NCBI RefSeq assembly: GCF_025751575.1
Contig: NZ_JAOWLA010000005.1
Location: 124,001-188,000, forward strand
Direction: 5' to 3'
Length of the DNA stretch: 64,000 bases
Source of the DNA: Albidovulum sediminicola
GTDB taxonomy: Bacteria > Pseudomonadota > Alphaproteobacteria > Rhodobacterales > Rhodobacteraceae
The translations under genes and the position numbers were made by a program. The notes below the pieces were generated by a model. That model saw only the letters and a list, made by a program, of their open reading frames with translations. It was not told where the DNA came from and ran no database searches. Positions 41,271-50,145 of this stretch are shown piece after piece; the first letter of the stretch is position 1; every line of letters begins with the position of its first letter.

Positions 41271-41879
41271 TCACGCCCCGGACAGCCGGAACGCCTCCTT
41301 CTCGATCTGCATGAACAGCCGCCCGACCGTGCCCACCGGCGCGTAGAAGACCGAGGTCTTGGCCCCTTCGAGGTCGGCGAAGAAATGCCCCGCCCAAGAG
41401 CCGACGTTGCGGTTGAAGAATTCGCGCTGCTCCTCGACCGAGGCAGGCGGGCCGAAGCGGCCTTCGATCAGCGCGGCCATCATCTCCATCAGGCTCGCGA
41501 TGCCGTCCTCGGGCTCGAACACGCCCTTGCTGCGGGCGATCCCATGGCGCGCCATGTCGCCGCGCAGGACCGCCAGCGGCTTTTCGTTCAGGAAGCCCGT
41601 CAGGTAGAAGCTTGCGTAGGGAACGAGCTCGCCCCGCCCCAGACCGATGAAGAGGTCGTTGAATTCCCGCTCGACCCCGCCGGGGGTCGCCGCCTGCGCC
41701 AGCTTGTTGAGCGCGCCGATGGCGTTGCCCATGGGGGTCTCGTCGCCCTTCAGGCGCACGCACTTCGCCAGAAGCTCCCGATCCGGCGGCGCGGCCAGGA
41801 GCGCCGAGAGGAAGGAATAGAGATCCGCCCGCATCTGGTCTTCCTCTGCGATCCGGATCGTCTCGGCGGCTTCGGTCAT
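41271..41879 (-). CDS. TorD-family maturation chaperone for formate dehydrogenase
   Basis: The 202-residue helical protein has TorD/DmsD hallmarks: YSFLSALLAAPPDRELLAKC near the N-terminus, then EREFNDLFIGLGRGELVPYA and SFYLTGFLNEKPLAVLRGDM. Such chaperones bind the Tat signal of the catalytic subunit and help cofactor insertion before export. It lies between DUF3306 and the Tat-target gene. Confidence 0.93.
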   Translation of the reverse strand: MTEAAETIRIAEEDQMRADLYSFLSALLAAPPDRELLAKCVRLKGDETPMGNAIGALNKLAQAATPGGVEREFNDLFIGLGRGELVPYASFYLTGFLNEKPLAVLRGDMARHGIARSKGVFEPEDGIASLMEMMAALIEGRFGPPASVEEQREFFNRNVGSWAGHFFADLEGAKTSVFYAPVGTVGRLFMQIEKEAFRLSGA

Positions 41880-41891
41880 GGGGCTCTTTCC

Positions 41892-42503
41892 TCAGGCATG
41901 GTCTGCAAATGTGAAACGCGGGCTGCGGCGCGGAACCGTTGGGGGGGCGGCGTCATCGGGCGGGGCGGCGGCTTCGTCCTCCACGTCCTCGACGTGGGCG
42001 GGCGCGGCGTGCTGCGTCTCGGTGGGCGCTTCGGGCTTCGGGCCGTCGTCCTCCACACGCGCCGCTTCGGCGTCCTGCGCGCGGGTAAGGGCGGCCAGAT
42101 GGCCCATCATCCCGCGCCCCACCTGGTAGGCGGTCTGCATCCCCTCCTGCACCGTGGCCGCGTTCGAGAAATCTTCTCCGTGATCCACAAGCCCGTCCAG
42201 GTTCGCCAGCACCGGGTTGGTCCGCCAGAGCCGACGCAAGGCGCGTTGGCGCAGATGCAGCGGAACGCGCTCCTTCAGGAAGGCCGCGAAGTCGTCGCCC
42301 GCAACCATCGTGTCCGGGTCCTTCAGGCCCAGTTCCGACAAGATCTCCGCATCGCTGCGCGGGGCCGCTTCCTGCGCTTCGGCCTCTGGCGCCGGGACTT
42401 GCGCGCTTGCGGCCACACGCGCCTCTTCTTCGGCTCGGGCGGCCTCGGCACGAACGGCGGCACGGCGGCGGGACCAGAAGTCTGTGGGCGCGGCACCGGT
42501 CAA
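41892..42503 (-). CDS. DUF3306 family protein of the fdh operon
   Basis: The 203-residue protein starts with the family signature DFWSRRRAAVRAEAARAEEE. It has an acidic Ala-rich linker, the core LPAFLKERVPLHLRQRALRR-like segment (here DDFAAFLKERVPLHLRQRAL) and LWRTNPVLANLDGLVDHGED, then a disordered acidic tail. It is a regular member of this operon type with unknown function, perhaps in maturation. It overlaps DUF3305 by 4 nt. Confidence 0.9.
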   Translation of the reverse strand: MTGAAPTDFWSRRRAAVRAEAARAEEEARVAASAQVPAPEAEAQEAAPRSDAEILSELGLKDPDTMVAGDDFAAFLKERVPLHLRQRALRRLWRTNPVLANLDGLVDHGEDFSNAATVQEGMQTAYQVGRGMMGHLAALTRAQDAEAARVEDDGPKPEAPTETQHAAPAHVEDVEDEAAAPPDDAAPPTVPRRSPRFTFADHA

Positions 42504-43066
42504 TGGACATCCCCCTGGTTGCCGCCATGCGGGGCGCGGTAGACGTCTGAGAGCTGACGGATGCGCGCGTCGCCCTTGCCGTCCTCGACCAGGTCGATGC
42601 GCTTGCGGTCGCGCTTGCGCTTGATGAAGGCTTCCTCGACATGGTGTTGTGCGATGAAGTCACGCACCCAGCCGATCATGCTCAGCGGCATCGGCACCAG
42701 TTCGATCAGCCCGTCGCCGCTGTCCATGTAGTCCTGCCCCTCGTAGGGCGAGGCGGTGATGATCTCGGGCCGCCAGGGCACATCCTGCGCGGGATCGGGC
42801 TCATCCCGCAGTACCACGACCACGCCGGGGGTCTTGGCGGCCAGCGCAACCCGGTAGGCCTCGGTATCCGTCGACCAAAGGTCAAGCGTGAGCGTCGCCG
42901 CGTGATACTCGACCGACTCGCCCTCGCGCCGAAGTTCGCGCCAGTTCGCGGGCGGCGCACCGGGCAACACCGCGACGACCTTCCACGCCCACTTCGCCCA
43001 TCGCGTGACGCCTGGCGTCCTGCGAACGACGATTCCAACGGGCATGCTTGCGCGCTCAAGCGCCAT
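42500..43066 (-). CDS. DUF3305 family protein, first gene of the fdh operon
   Basis: The 188-residue protein opens MPVGIVVRRTPGVTRWAKWA (after a few residues), the DUF3305 signature. It contains TLDLWSTDTEAYRVALAAK, ITASPYEGQDYMDSGDGLIE and a basic helix HHVEEAFIKRKRDRK. Function unknown; always linked to DUF3306 and formate dehydrogenase. ATG 43066 has GGAGG upstream; the longer open frame reaches into the regulatory region and is not supported. The two GGACA-type palindromes lie about 120-180 bp before it. Confidence 0.9.
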   Translation of the reverse strand: MALERASMPVGIVVRRTPGVTRWAKWAWKVVAVLPGAPPANWRELRREGESVEYHAATLTLDLWSTDTEAYRVALAAKTPGVVVVLRDEPDPAQDVPWRPEIITASPYEGQDYMDSGDGLIELVPMPLSMIGWVRDFIAQHHVEEAFIKRKRDRKRIDLVEDGKGDARIRQLSDVYRAPHGGNQGDVH

Positions 43067-43185
43067 GGTCCGGGTATCCTCCCAACGGGGCCTCCCAACC
43101 CCACGGCAACAAACTGAACCCGAGCCTTTGCCCCACCAAGTAAAAACCTGTTGATTCGGCAGAATAATCCAGTCAGCCAAGACCC

Positions 43186-43204
43186 GAGGGACAAAATGTC
43201 CCTC
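43186..43204. promoter_or_regulatory. operator-like palindrome, site 1, fdh divergent promoter region
   Basis: GAGGGACAAAATGTCCCTC is a perfect inverted repeat with 8-bp arms and a 3-bp AAA spacer. It lies in the 319-bp gap between the divergent DUF3305-led fdh operon and the polyferredoxin gene. The core GGACA-N3-TGTCC recurs at 43232 (one mismatch) and upstream of tupB at 50953, which supports a real protein-binding site. The rest of this gap shows no other strong element. Confidence 0.7.
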
Positions 43205-43231
43205 ACCCGCTGCCAGACATGAAATCAAGCT

Positions 43232-43244
43232 GGACGAAATGTCC
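43232..43244. promoter_or_regulatory. operator-like palindrome, site 2, fdh divergent promoter region
   Basis: GGACGAAATGTCC differs from the site 1 core by one base in the left arm and keeps the AAA spacer. Its centre is 43 bp from that of site 1, about four helical turns, so both sites would face the same side of the DNA. Confidence 0.6.
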
Positions 43245-43385
43245 CTTGGGTGCTTGCCGCCTGTTTTTGTCAGGAAAACCACCGCCAAATGCAGCCGAAT
43301 CACGCGACCCCGGCGGCTTGTGCTTTACGGCCCAGGCCCATTCATGCCTAGCTTCGGTGCAGGAAGCCGAAGAGGCGGGGGGATC

Positions 43386-45341
43386 ATGGCCGAACGCGTG
43401 CTGCTTTGCGATTGCCTGGGCAGCCAGAAGATCGACGCCACCGCGATCGAGCGGGCGACCGGCCTGACCTGTTCGCGCGTCCATACGGCCCTGTGCACGC
43501 GCCAGATCGACCTGGCCGCCCGAGCCATCGCCGACGAAGAGGTCATCGTGGCCTGCGGTCAGGAATCCCAGCGATTTTCTGAGCTTGCGGCCGACCTCGG
43601 GCGTCCGGCCCCCGCCTGTGTCGATATCCGCGACCGCGCCGGCTGGGGCGCGGGCGGCGATGCGACGGCCAAGATGGCGGCCCTTCTGGCGGCATCCCGC
43701 GTCACACAGAACCAAACCAAGACGCTCGATGTTCTGTCCGAGGGCAGTTGCCTGATCCTCGGCCGCGACACGCGAGCCTTCGAGGCGGCCGATCGCCTTG
43801 CCGAAGCCCTGGCGGTGACCGTCCTTCTGACCGACGACTGCGAGATTCCGGCCCAGCGCGCCTATGAGGTCGCGGCTGGCCGCATCCGCGCGGCGACCGG
43901 CAGCCTTGGGCAGTTCGTGCTGACCTTCGACGCGCTGCGCCAGCTGGAGCGCGGCGGGCGTGGCGCCCCCGCACTCGGCGCCCCGCGCGACGGGGCGGAG
44001 ACGCGCTGCGACATCGTGCTGGACCTGACCGGCGGCACGCCGCTGTTTCCCGCCTGGCGCAAGCGTGACGGCTATCTGCGGGCCGACCCGGGTGACCCCG
44101 GGGCCGTCGCCGCGGCCGTTTTCGAAGCCGCCCAACACCAGGGAACCTTCGAAAAGCCCGTACATGTCCGGCTGGAGGAGCATCTGTGCGCCCATTCGCG
44201 GGCAGGCAAGATTGGCTGCACGCGCTGCCTCGACAACTGCCCGACCGGCGCGATCACCCCGGACGGCGACCATGTGCGCGTCGATCCGCTGATCTGCGCG
44301 GGCTGCGGCGCCTGTTCGGCCCTCTGCCCCTCTGGCGCGATCAGTTACGACGCGCCCCCGGTTGCCGATGTGCTTCGGCAACTGCGGGCGCTGTCGGAAA
44401 CCTACGCGCGTGCGGGCGGCACCAGCCTGCGGCTTCTGGTCCATGACGCCGAGCATGGGTTGCCGATGATCGCCTTCGCCGCGCGCTTCGGGCGCGGACT
44501 GCCCCCCGACGTCTTGCCACTGGAAGTCGCAGCACTTTCGGGCTTCGGCCATGCCGAGGTTCTGGCGGCGCTGGCGATGGGCTTTGTCGCGGCCGACCTG
44601 CTTGTCGGTCCGCGCACCGAGCGCCCGGTGCTGGAGCGCGAGATCGCCCTGGCGCGCGCCATGGGCGCAGGCGATCGCGTCCGCATCCTGGACCTGAGCG
44701 ACCCCGATGCGCTGTCCGACGCGCTTTACGACCAGCCCGCGCCCGCCCCGGCGCCCGCACCGGTCCTCGCGATGGGGTCCCGCCGCCAAGTGGCGCGCCT
44801 TGCCGCGCGCGCGCTGATGCCCGAGGCCGACGCGCCGGTCCCCCTGCCCGAGGGCGCCCCCTATGGCGCCGTCCTCGTCGATACCGGGGCCTGTACGCTT
44901 TGCCTGTCCTGCGCCTCTCTCTGTCCGTCGGGGGCGCTTCTGGACAACCCGGACAAGCCGCAATTGCGCTTCCAGGAGGATGCCTGCCTGCAATGCGGGC
45001 TTTGTGCCACGATCTGCCCCGAAAAGGCGATCACCTTGGTTCCGCAATTCGACCCCAGCGACGCCGCCCTGTCCCAGAAGGTCCTGAACGAGGAGGAACC
45101 CTTCGCCTGCATCGAATGCGGCAAGCCCTTCGGCGTGAAGTCCACGATCGAGAAGATCATGGAGAAACTCGCGGGCAAGCACCCCATGTTCATGGAAAGC
45201 GACGCCGGACGACTGATGCAGATGTGCGACGACTGCCGGGTGCGCACGCAGTACCAGGGTCAGTCCAACCCGTTCCAATTGGGTGAACGTCCACGCGTGC
45301 GCACCACGGACGACTATCTTTCGAAACGCCGGGACCACTGA
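43386..45341 (+). CDS. polyferredoxin: multi-[4Fe-4S] protein linked to formate dehydrogenase
   Basis: The 651-residue soluble protein starts MAERVLLCDCLGSQKIDATA. It has two pairs of ferredoxin motifs: CTRCLDNCP with CAGCGACSALCP near 275-310, and CTLCLSCASLCP with CLQCGLCATICP near 505-550. A final CIECGKPFG ... C motif lies near 590. It probably moves electrons between formate dehydrogenase, or its maturation, and another carrier. It is transcribed divergently from the fdh operon across the shared palindromes. The long open frame opposite it has no family similarity. Confidence 0.88.
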   Translation: MAERVLLCDCLGSQKIDATAIERATGLTCSRVHTALCTRQIDLAARAIADEEVIVACGQESQRFSELAADLGRPAPACVDIRDRAGWGAGGDATAKMAALLAASRVTQNQTKTLDVLSEGSCLILGRDTRAFEAADRLAEALAVTVLLTDDCEIPAQRAYEVAAGRIRAATGSLGQFVLTFDALRQLERGGRGAPALGAPRDGAETRCDIVLDLTGGTPLFPAWRKRDGYLRADPGDPGAVAAAVFEAAQHQGTFEKPVHVRLEEHLCAHSRAGKIGCTRCLDNCPTGAITPDGDHVRVDPLICAGCGACSALCPSGAISYDAPPVADVLRQLRALSETYARAGGTSLRLLVHDAEHGLPMIAFAARFGRGLPPDVLPLEVAALSGFGHAEVLAALAMGFVAADLLVGPRTERPVLEREIALARAMGAGDRVRILDLSDPDALSDALYDQPAPAPAPAPVLAMGSRRQVARLAARALMPEADAPVPLPEGAPYGAVLVDTGACTLCLSCASLCPSGALLDNPDKPQLRFQEDACLQCGLCATICPEKAITLVPQFDPSDAALSQKVLNEEEPFACIECGKPFGVKSTIEKIMEKLAGKHPMFMESDAGRLMQMCDDCRVRTQYQGQSNPFQLGERPRVRTTDDYLSKRRDH

Positions 45342-45349
45342 TGGCGGGA

Positions 45350-46087
45350 CTAGCGGCTTTCGATCTCTGCCCCAAGATCGGCGGGCGCCACGGTGCTGGC
45401 GTAGGCCAGAAGCGCGTCGAACTCCGCCGTCGTGATTACCAGCGGAACGATGGCGGGCGGGCTTGCCGGGTCGAAGGGGGCGCTCAGCCCCGCGACCTGC
45501 ACGAAAGCCGGGTGCGGGGCGCGCAGGAAGAAGGTCGTCAACCGCTCGGACCAGTCCGACAGGGCGCGCAGCACCGCGAAGGAGGGCGCCTGCCCCATGG
45601 CCAGCGCGCCGCTGTCGTCAACGCTGTGACAGCGCGCGCAGTGACGGCGGGCAACCTGTATGCCCAAGGTGGCGTCCCCCTCGAACCGGACCTCCTCGAC
45701 CGCTTCCGCGCGGGCGGGGACCGTAAAGGGTGCGCCCGCGTCCGGCTCGAAACCGGTGATCGCCGCCTGCCCGGGGCCGGAGGCGAGCCAGCCGGCGAAG
45801 AGGGCCGCGGCGCTGTTGCCGGTCAAGAGGGTCAGGGCATAGGGAACGCCCTCGCGCGCAAGTTGGGCGGGCGCTCCGGTCTGGACGGGATGAAGACTGG
45901 CATCGCCGCCCGATGCGACAACCACGGCCTTGCGCCCGGTCTTCAACGAAAACCGCGGCAGCATATATTCCAGAAGGCCGGTCCGGGCGATCTCGGGCGC
46001 GACGGACAGGGTGAAGCTTTGCGCTTCCTCGGATCGCAGGGGCGTTGCAGCCAGGCAGGCGACAAGGCAGAACAGACGCAGGATCAT
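45350..46087 (-). CDS. periplasmic cytochrome c with a vestigial TupA-like binding domain
   Basis: The 245-residue protein has a signal peptide (MILRLFCLVACLAATPLRSE). The next part (about 23-125) matches only the two ends of a tungstate-binding-protein fold: TGLLEYMLPRFSLKTGRKAV corresponds to the TupA start, and AALFAGWLASGPGQAAITGF to the TupA end, while the middle is missing. A monoheme cytochrome c domain follows with HCARCHS (heme) and a likely Met ligand in ALAMG. It is convergent with the polyferredoxin gene (8-nt gap). Role unknown; electron transfer in the formate or Mo/W system is likely. Confidence 0.8.
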   Translation of the reverse strand: MILRLFCLVACLAATPLRSEEAQSFTLSVAPEIARTGLLEYMLPRFSLKTGRKAVVVASGGDASLHPVQTGAPAQLAREGVPYALTLLTGNSAAALFAGWLASGPGQAAITGFEPDAGAPFTVPARAEAVEEVRFEGDATLGIQVARRHCARCHSVDDSGALAMGQAPSFAVLRALSDWSERLTTFFLRAPHPAFVQVAGLSAPFDPASPPAIVPLVITTAEFDALLAYASTVAPADLGAEIESR

Positions 46088-46159
46088 CGCTGACACCTCT
46101 GCGCACGAGGTTAGGGGGTCTGGCGAAACCCGGTCAAGGAAAGGCGAAGGAGGATGACG

Positions 46160-46360
46160 ATGGACGACGATTTCAACATGTCGATGCGCAAGTTCCTCAA
46201 GCAGGTTGGCGTGACCTCGCAACAGGCGATCGAGACGGCGATGCGCGACGGCGGGACGGCGGCTGCGGGCAAGAGCTTTGAGGCACGCGTGGTGCTGACC
46301 GTGGCGGGGCTTGATCTGGAACATGTGGTCACCGGCAAGATCGCGGGCCCCAAGGAATGA
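46160..46360 (+). CDS. small DUF6494-like protein
   Basis: The 66-residue protein begins MDDDFNMSMRKFLKQVGVTS and ends with GLDLEHVVTGKIAG. From memory it resembles DUF6494, a short family beside mrp and formate dehydrogenase genes. ATG 46160 is chosen because GGAGG stands six bases before it, whereas the ATG at 46154 abuts that site. It overlaps mrp by 4 nt. Confidence 0.8.
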   Translation: MDDDFNMSMRKFLKQVGVTSQQAIETAMRDGGTAAAGKSFEARVVLTVAGLDLEHVVTGKIAGPKE

Positions 46361-47421
46361 GCCTGTCGCGCGAGGCGGTTCTGAAACTGCTGGGGACGGT
46401 CGCCGACCCGATTGGCGGCAAGGACATCGTGAGCGCCGGCATGGTCCGGGCCCTGACGGTGGAGGACGGCAACGTCCGCTTCGTCCTGGAAATCGACCCG
46501 GCCCGCGCAGCCCGGATGGAGGCCGCCCGCAACGAGGCCGAGGCGAAGCTGCGTGACCTGCCCGGCGTCACCTCGGTTTCGGTCGTGATGACGGCGCACA
46601 GCGCCCCACCCCCACCTGACCTGAAATTGGGCGGCCACGCCAAGCCGAAGGGGCCGGAGAAGGTGCCCGGCGTCGCGCGCGTGATCGCCATCGCCTCGGG
46701 CAAGGGCGGGGTCGGGAAATCGACGGTCGCGGCGAACCTTGCCGTGGCGCTCGCCGCCGAGGGGCGGCGCGTGGGGCTTCTGGACGCCGATGTCTACGGG
46801 CCGTCGCAGCCCCGCATGCTGGGGGTCACGGGCCGTCCGGCCTCGCCCGACGGCAAGACGATCCTGCCGCTCAGGAACCACGGTGTCACGCTGATGTCGC
46901 TAGGCCTGATGACGCAGGAGGACGAGGCGGTTGTCTGGCGCGGGCCGATGCTGATGGGGGCGTTGCAGCAGATGCTGTTCCAGGTCCAGTGGGGCGCGCT
47001 CGACGTGCTGATCGTCGATCTGCCGCCGGGCACGGGGGATGTGCAGATGACGCTGGCGCAGAAGGCCGAACTGGCAGGCGCCATCATCGTCTCCACCCCC
47101 CAGGACATCGCGCTGCTGGATGCGCGCAAGGGCATCGACATGTTCCGCAAGATGGGCACGCCGATCCTCGGGCTGATCGAGAACATGGCCGTGCACATCT
47201 GTTCCAAATGCGGAAACGCAGAGCACATCTTCGGCCATGGCGGCGTCGCCGCCGAGGCGGAGAAGCTGGGCGTGCCGCTTCTGGCGGAGATTCCGCTGCA
47301 TATCGGCATTCGCCGGGCGGCCGATGGCGGCGCGCCCATCGTCGTCTCGAACCCCGAGGCGGCAGAGGCACGGGCCTTCCGCGACCTGGCCCGCGACCTG
47401 GTCGCGAAGGGGATCGCATGA
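46357..47421 (+). CDS. mrp: Mrp/ApbC-family P-loop iron-sulfur carrier ATPase
   Basis: The 354-residue protein has an N-terminal MIP18/DUF59 domain (VLKLLGTVADPIGGKDIVSA), the deviant Walker A SGKGGVGKSTVAANLAVALA, VDLPPGTGDVQMTLAQKAEL and the paired-cysteine motif HICSKCGNAEHIFG, which binds a bridging Fe-S cluster in a dimer. It delivers Fe-S clusters to target enzymes. Within this locus the Fe-S-rich formate dehydrogenases and the polyferredoxin are natural clients. Confidence 0.94.
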   Translation: MSLSREAVLKLLGTVADPIGGKDIVSAGMVRALTVEDGNVRFVLEIDPARAARMEAARNEAEAKLRDLPGVTSVSVVMTAHSAPPPPDLKLGGHAKPKGPEKVPGVARVIAIASGKGGVGKSTVAANLAVALAAEGRRVGLLDADVYGPSQPRMLGVTGRPASPDGKTILPLRNHGVTLMSLGLMTQEDEAVVWRGPMLMGALQQMLFQVQWGALDVLIVDLPPGTGDVQMTLAQKAELAGAIIVSTPQDIALLDARKGIDMFRKMGTPILGLIENMAVHICSKCGNAEHIFGHGGVAAEAEKLGVPLLAEIPLHIGIRRAADGGAPIVVSNPEAAEARAFRDLARDLVAKGIA

Positions 47422-48140
47422 TCCGAACGCCGGTCTTTCCACCGTTGATGAAAGGGCTGGCCGCCGGACCCGCAAACCCCTTCGCCATCGCCTGCGACCA
47501 GGCACGGCGCGGGGTGGATGCGGGCCTGATCGCCTGGTCGTGCTCCGACGACCGGCTGCGCGCGGCGCTGGTCCTGGCGCCGGAGGAACCGCTGGAGCAG
47601 GCGATGGCCGGGCTCGTCGCCTGCGCCGTCGGGTTCCAGAACGCCTTCGGCGCGCTGGCCCCGTCAGAGACCGCGCTGCATCTGGACTGGGCCGGGGGCC
47701 TGCGGGTGAACGGCGCCCATTGCGGCGCGTTACATGCCGCTGCCGCGACACGGGACCCCGCCGCCGTCCCCGATTGGCTGGTGGTCGCGCTGGACCTGAC
47801 GCTGCGCCTGCCCGACGAATTCGAACCCGGGGAGACCCCGGACTGGACCGCCATCGACCAGGAGGGCTGCGGCCTGATCGACCCGATCGACCTTCTGGAG
47901 GCCTGGTCGCGCCACAGCTTGCGCTGGCTCCATCTCCTTGAGGACCCGGAGGGTCGCGCGACCCTCGCGCGCGACTGGGTGGGGCTGGTCTGGGACCTTG
48001 GCCGCCCGGTCACGCTGCCGCTTCGGGGCACGCGGCACGAGGGCACGTTCCTCGGCGTCGATGAGAATTTCGGAATGCTTCTAAAAACCGGGGCCGAAAC
48101 CCGTTTGATCCCGCTCACCGCCCTGCTTGAAGAGGTCTAG
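47418..48140 (+). CDS. biotin/lipoate protein ligase-like protein
   Basis: The 240-residue protein looks like the 'biotin/lipoate A/B protein ligase family' with a DUF4444-type C-terminus (RGTRHEGTFLGVDENFGMLL). The core has VFPPLMKGLAAGPANPFAIA and a segment DWAGGLRVNGAHCGALHAAA where true ligases bind lipoyl- or biotinyl-AMP. The catalytic residues are not obvious, so it may be a ligase with another substrate. It overlaps mrp by 4 nt and is followed directly by the DUF6505-like gene. Confidence 0.7.
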   Translation: MIRTPVFPPLMKGLAAGPANPFAIACDQARRGVDAGLIAWSCSDDRLRAALVLAPEEPLEQAMAGLVACAVGFQNAFGALAPSETALHLDWAGGLRVNGAHCGALHAAAATRDPAAVPDWLVVALDLTLRLPDEFEPGETPDWTAIDQEGCGLIDPIDLLEAWSRHSLRWLHLLEDPEGRATLARDWVGLVWDLGRPVTLPLRGTRHEGTFLGVDENFGMLLKTGAETRLIPLTALLEEV

Positions 48141-48141
48141 G

Positions 48142-48621
48142 ATGCTTCTCGCCCGCGCCATCCATTTCGACGAAAGCGACCGCAACGTCTTCCACACCCC
48201 CGCCCGGACCGGCGAATGGGCGATCCCGGGCGGGTTCGAGTTCTCCAACTGGGGGGAGGCCGACCTTGTCGGCAAGGCCCGCCAGGCCTTTGCCAACGGC
48301 TGGCTGGGGATCGAGACCTTCGGCCGCGTCACCTTCGTCGCCGTGACCCGGATCGAGGAGGCCGAATACGCGGCGCTGGTCGATCGGCTGGCGCGGCATT
48401 TCGTCGATATCTACGGGGCGCCCTCGCTCGACGCGGCCCGGCCGGTGGCCGAAGAGGAGTTGGCGCAGATGGCCGCGCTTTGCGAGGACCATCCGCCCAA
48501 CACCGTCCTGACGGTGCTGCGCGAACTGACCGAAGCCGGCGTCCGCGAACAATACCGTTATATCGAACCCGACGAGGCGGGGCTGGACATGTTCGCCATC
48601 CACGCCACGCCGGAAAGCTAG
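48142..48621 (+). CDS. DUF6505-like small protein
   Basis: The 159-residue protein begins MLLARAIHFDESDRNVFHTP and includes TGEWAIPGGFEFSNWGEADL and TFVAVTRIEEAEYAALVDRL. From memory it matches the DUF6505 family that follows the ligase-like gene in Rhodobacterales. Function unknown. ATG 48142 lies one base after the preceding stop with AGAGG upstream; a TTG 15 bases earlier is less likely. Confidence 0.78.
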   Translation: MLLARAIHFDESDRNVFHTPARTGEWAIPGGFEFSNWGEADLVGKARQAFANGWLGIETFGRVTFVAVTRIEEAEYAALVDRLARHFVDIYGAPSLDAARPVAEEELAQMAALCEDHPPNTVLTVLRELTEAGVREQYRYIEPDEAGLDMFAIHATPES

Positions 48622-48625
48622 GCCG

Positions 48626-49432
48626 TTACTCCGCCACCGCGTTGAAGTGGAAAAGCTGCTGGCCGGCAATCTGATAGCCGTCGATCAATCCCTTGGCCTT
48701 GTCCGAGGTCAGCCACGCCTCGAGCTTCTCGGCGGCGGCGGCATTCACGCTGGGATATTTCTCAGCGTTGACGGGCAGGTAGGCGTATTGGTTGAAGAGC
48801 GCCGGATCACCTTCGAAAACCAGTTCCAAGCCTGCCTTGTTCTCGAAGCTCAGCCAGGTCGCGCGGTCCGACAGGATATAGGCGTCAAGCCCCGCCGCCG
48901 TGTTGAGCGCCGCGCCCATGCCCTGCCCGACGGCCTTGTACCAGTCGCCCGAGGGCTCGATGCCCGCCGCGCTCCAGAGCTTCAGCTCCGCCTTGTGGGT
49001 GCCGCTGTCGTCACCGCGCGACACGAATGCAGCCTGGGCGTTGGCGATGTCCGCGAAGGCATCGGCCGCCTTTTCGGCCGAACGCGCGCCGGCCGGATCG
49101 GAGGCCGGGCCGATGACGACGAAATCGTTGTACATGATCTCTCGCCGATGGGTTCCGTTGCCCGCGGCGAGCCATTTTTCCTCTGCCGCGCGCGAATGGA
49201 CCAGCACCGCGTCAACGTCCCCGTTGGCGCCCAGTTCCAGCGCCTGCCCGGTGCCGACGACCAGAAGCTCGACCGTGATGCCGGTGTCTTTCTCGATCTC
49301 CGGCAGCAGGACCTCCGCCAGGCCGGAGTTGGCGAAGGAGGTCGTGACCGACATCTTCATCGTTTCCGCGGCGGCCGCGCTGGCCGCCAGGGTCGCGAAG
49401 GCGAAAGGCAGCAGGGTCTTCAACAATTTCAT
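48626..49432 (-). CDS. tupA: tungstate ABC transporter substrate-binding protein TupA
   Basis: The 268-residue periplasmic protein has a signal peptide (LLPFAFATLAASAAAAETM). It carries the TupA signatures TTSFANSGL and SRGDDSGTHKAE, with further family text VVGTGQALELGANGDVDAVL and YNDFVVIGPASDPAG. TupA selects tungstate over molybdate in characterised cases. Here it fits the tungsten-type NAD formate dehydrogenase encoded downstream. It is the last gene of tupBCA and overlaps tupC by 4 nt. Confidence 0.93.
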   Translation of the reverse strand: MKLLKTLLPFAFATLAASAAAAETMKMSVTTSFANSGLAEVLLPEIEKDTGITVELLVVGTGQALELGANGDVDAVLVHSRAAEEKWLAAGNGTHRREIMYNDFVVIGPASDPAGARSAEKAADAFADIANAQAAFVSRGDDSGTHKAELKLWSAAGIEPSGDWYKAVGQGMGAALNTAAGLDAYILSDRATWLSFENKAGLELVFEGDPALFNQYAYLPVNAEKYPSVNAAAAEKLEAWLTSDKAKGLIDGYQIAGQQLFHFNAVAE

Positions 49433-50145
49433 GGCAGTAGGTCTCCGTTCACATGCGCCCGTGCCTCGGGCGTCTGGGGGTTGGCAAAGAACGCGTCTGC
49501 GGGGGCCGCCTCGATCACGCGGCCCTCATGCAGGAACAGGATCTCGGCTGCCAGGCGGCGGGCCTGGCCCGCGTCATGGGTGGACATGACGATCTTGGTC
49601 CCGGCCTCGGCGGCCCGGCGCAGGATCGCCTCGATATCGCGGGTAGCGCGCGGGTCGAGGTTCGCGCAGGGCTCGTCCAGGAAAAGCACCTCCGGCTTGC
49701 GCATGAGCGCGCGGGCGAGCGCGAGCTTCTGCTTCTCTCCGCCCGAGAGGACCTGCGCGGGCCGGTCGAGAAGCCCCGCGATTCCGACATCGGCGGCGTG
49801 CGCAGCCGCACGGGCGCGCGCGACGACCCGGCGCACCCCATCAAGGACCAGCGGATAGGCGATATTGTCGAGCACCGAGCGCCGCAGCACGATCGGCGCC
49901 TGGAAAACGAAGGCCTGCCGCGCGCGGGTCTCGTCAAGCGGCGCCTGCCAGCGCACCGCCCCGTCGTTCAGCCGCTCCAACCCGTGCATGGCGCGCAAAA
50001 GGCTGGTCTTGCCGCTGCCGTTCGGCCCCATCAGCACCGTGATCCCACCGGCTTCGATCGTCAGCGAGACGGGCCCAAGGATGCGCCGCCCGCGGCGCCG
50101 CAGCACGACCCCGTCCACGACCAGGGGAAGGATGGGCGCTACCAT
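49429..50145 (-). CDS. tupC: tungstate ABC transporter ATPase TupC
   Basis: The 238-residue protein has Walker A GPNGSGKTS, signature LSGGEKQKLALARAL, Walker B VLFLDEPCANLD and the switch histidine in MSTHDAGQ. The start MVAPILPLVVDGVV overlaps tupB by 7 nt; the open frame continues upstream inside tupB without family similarity. It powers uptake through TupB. Confidence 0.94.
   Translation of the reverse strand: MVAPILPLVVDGVVLRRRGRRILGPVSLTIEAGGITVLMGPNGSGKTSLLRAMHGLERLNDGAVRWQAPLDETRARQAFVFQAPIVLRRSVLDNIAYPLVLDGVRRVVARARAAAHAADVGIAGLLDRPAQVLSGGEKQKLALARALMRKPEVLFLDEPCANLDPRATRDIEAILRRAAEAGTKIVMSTHDAGQARRLAAEILFLHEGRVIEAAPADAFFANPQTPEARAHVNGDLLP

Noticed and set aside
43067-43385. Sigma-54 promoter for the fdh operon
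   Set aside because: No convincing TGGCAC-N5-TTGC element was found on either strand, and the regulator lacks GAFTGA.
43203-45338. A 711-codon open frame on the minus strand opposite the polyferredoxin gene
   Set aside because: The plus strand has clear repeated ferredoxin cysteine motifs. The minus frame has no family similarity and is a by-product of high G+C third positions.
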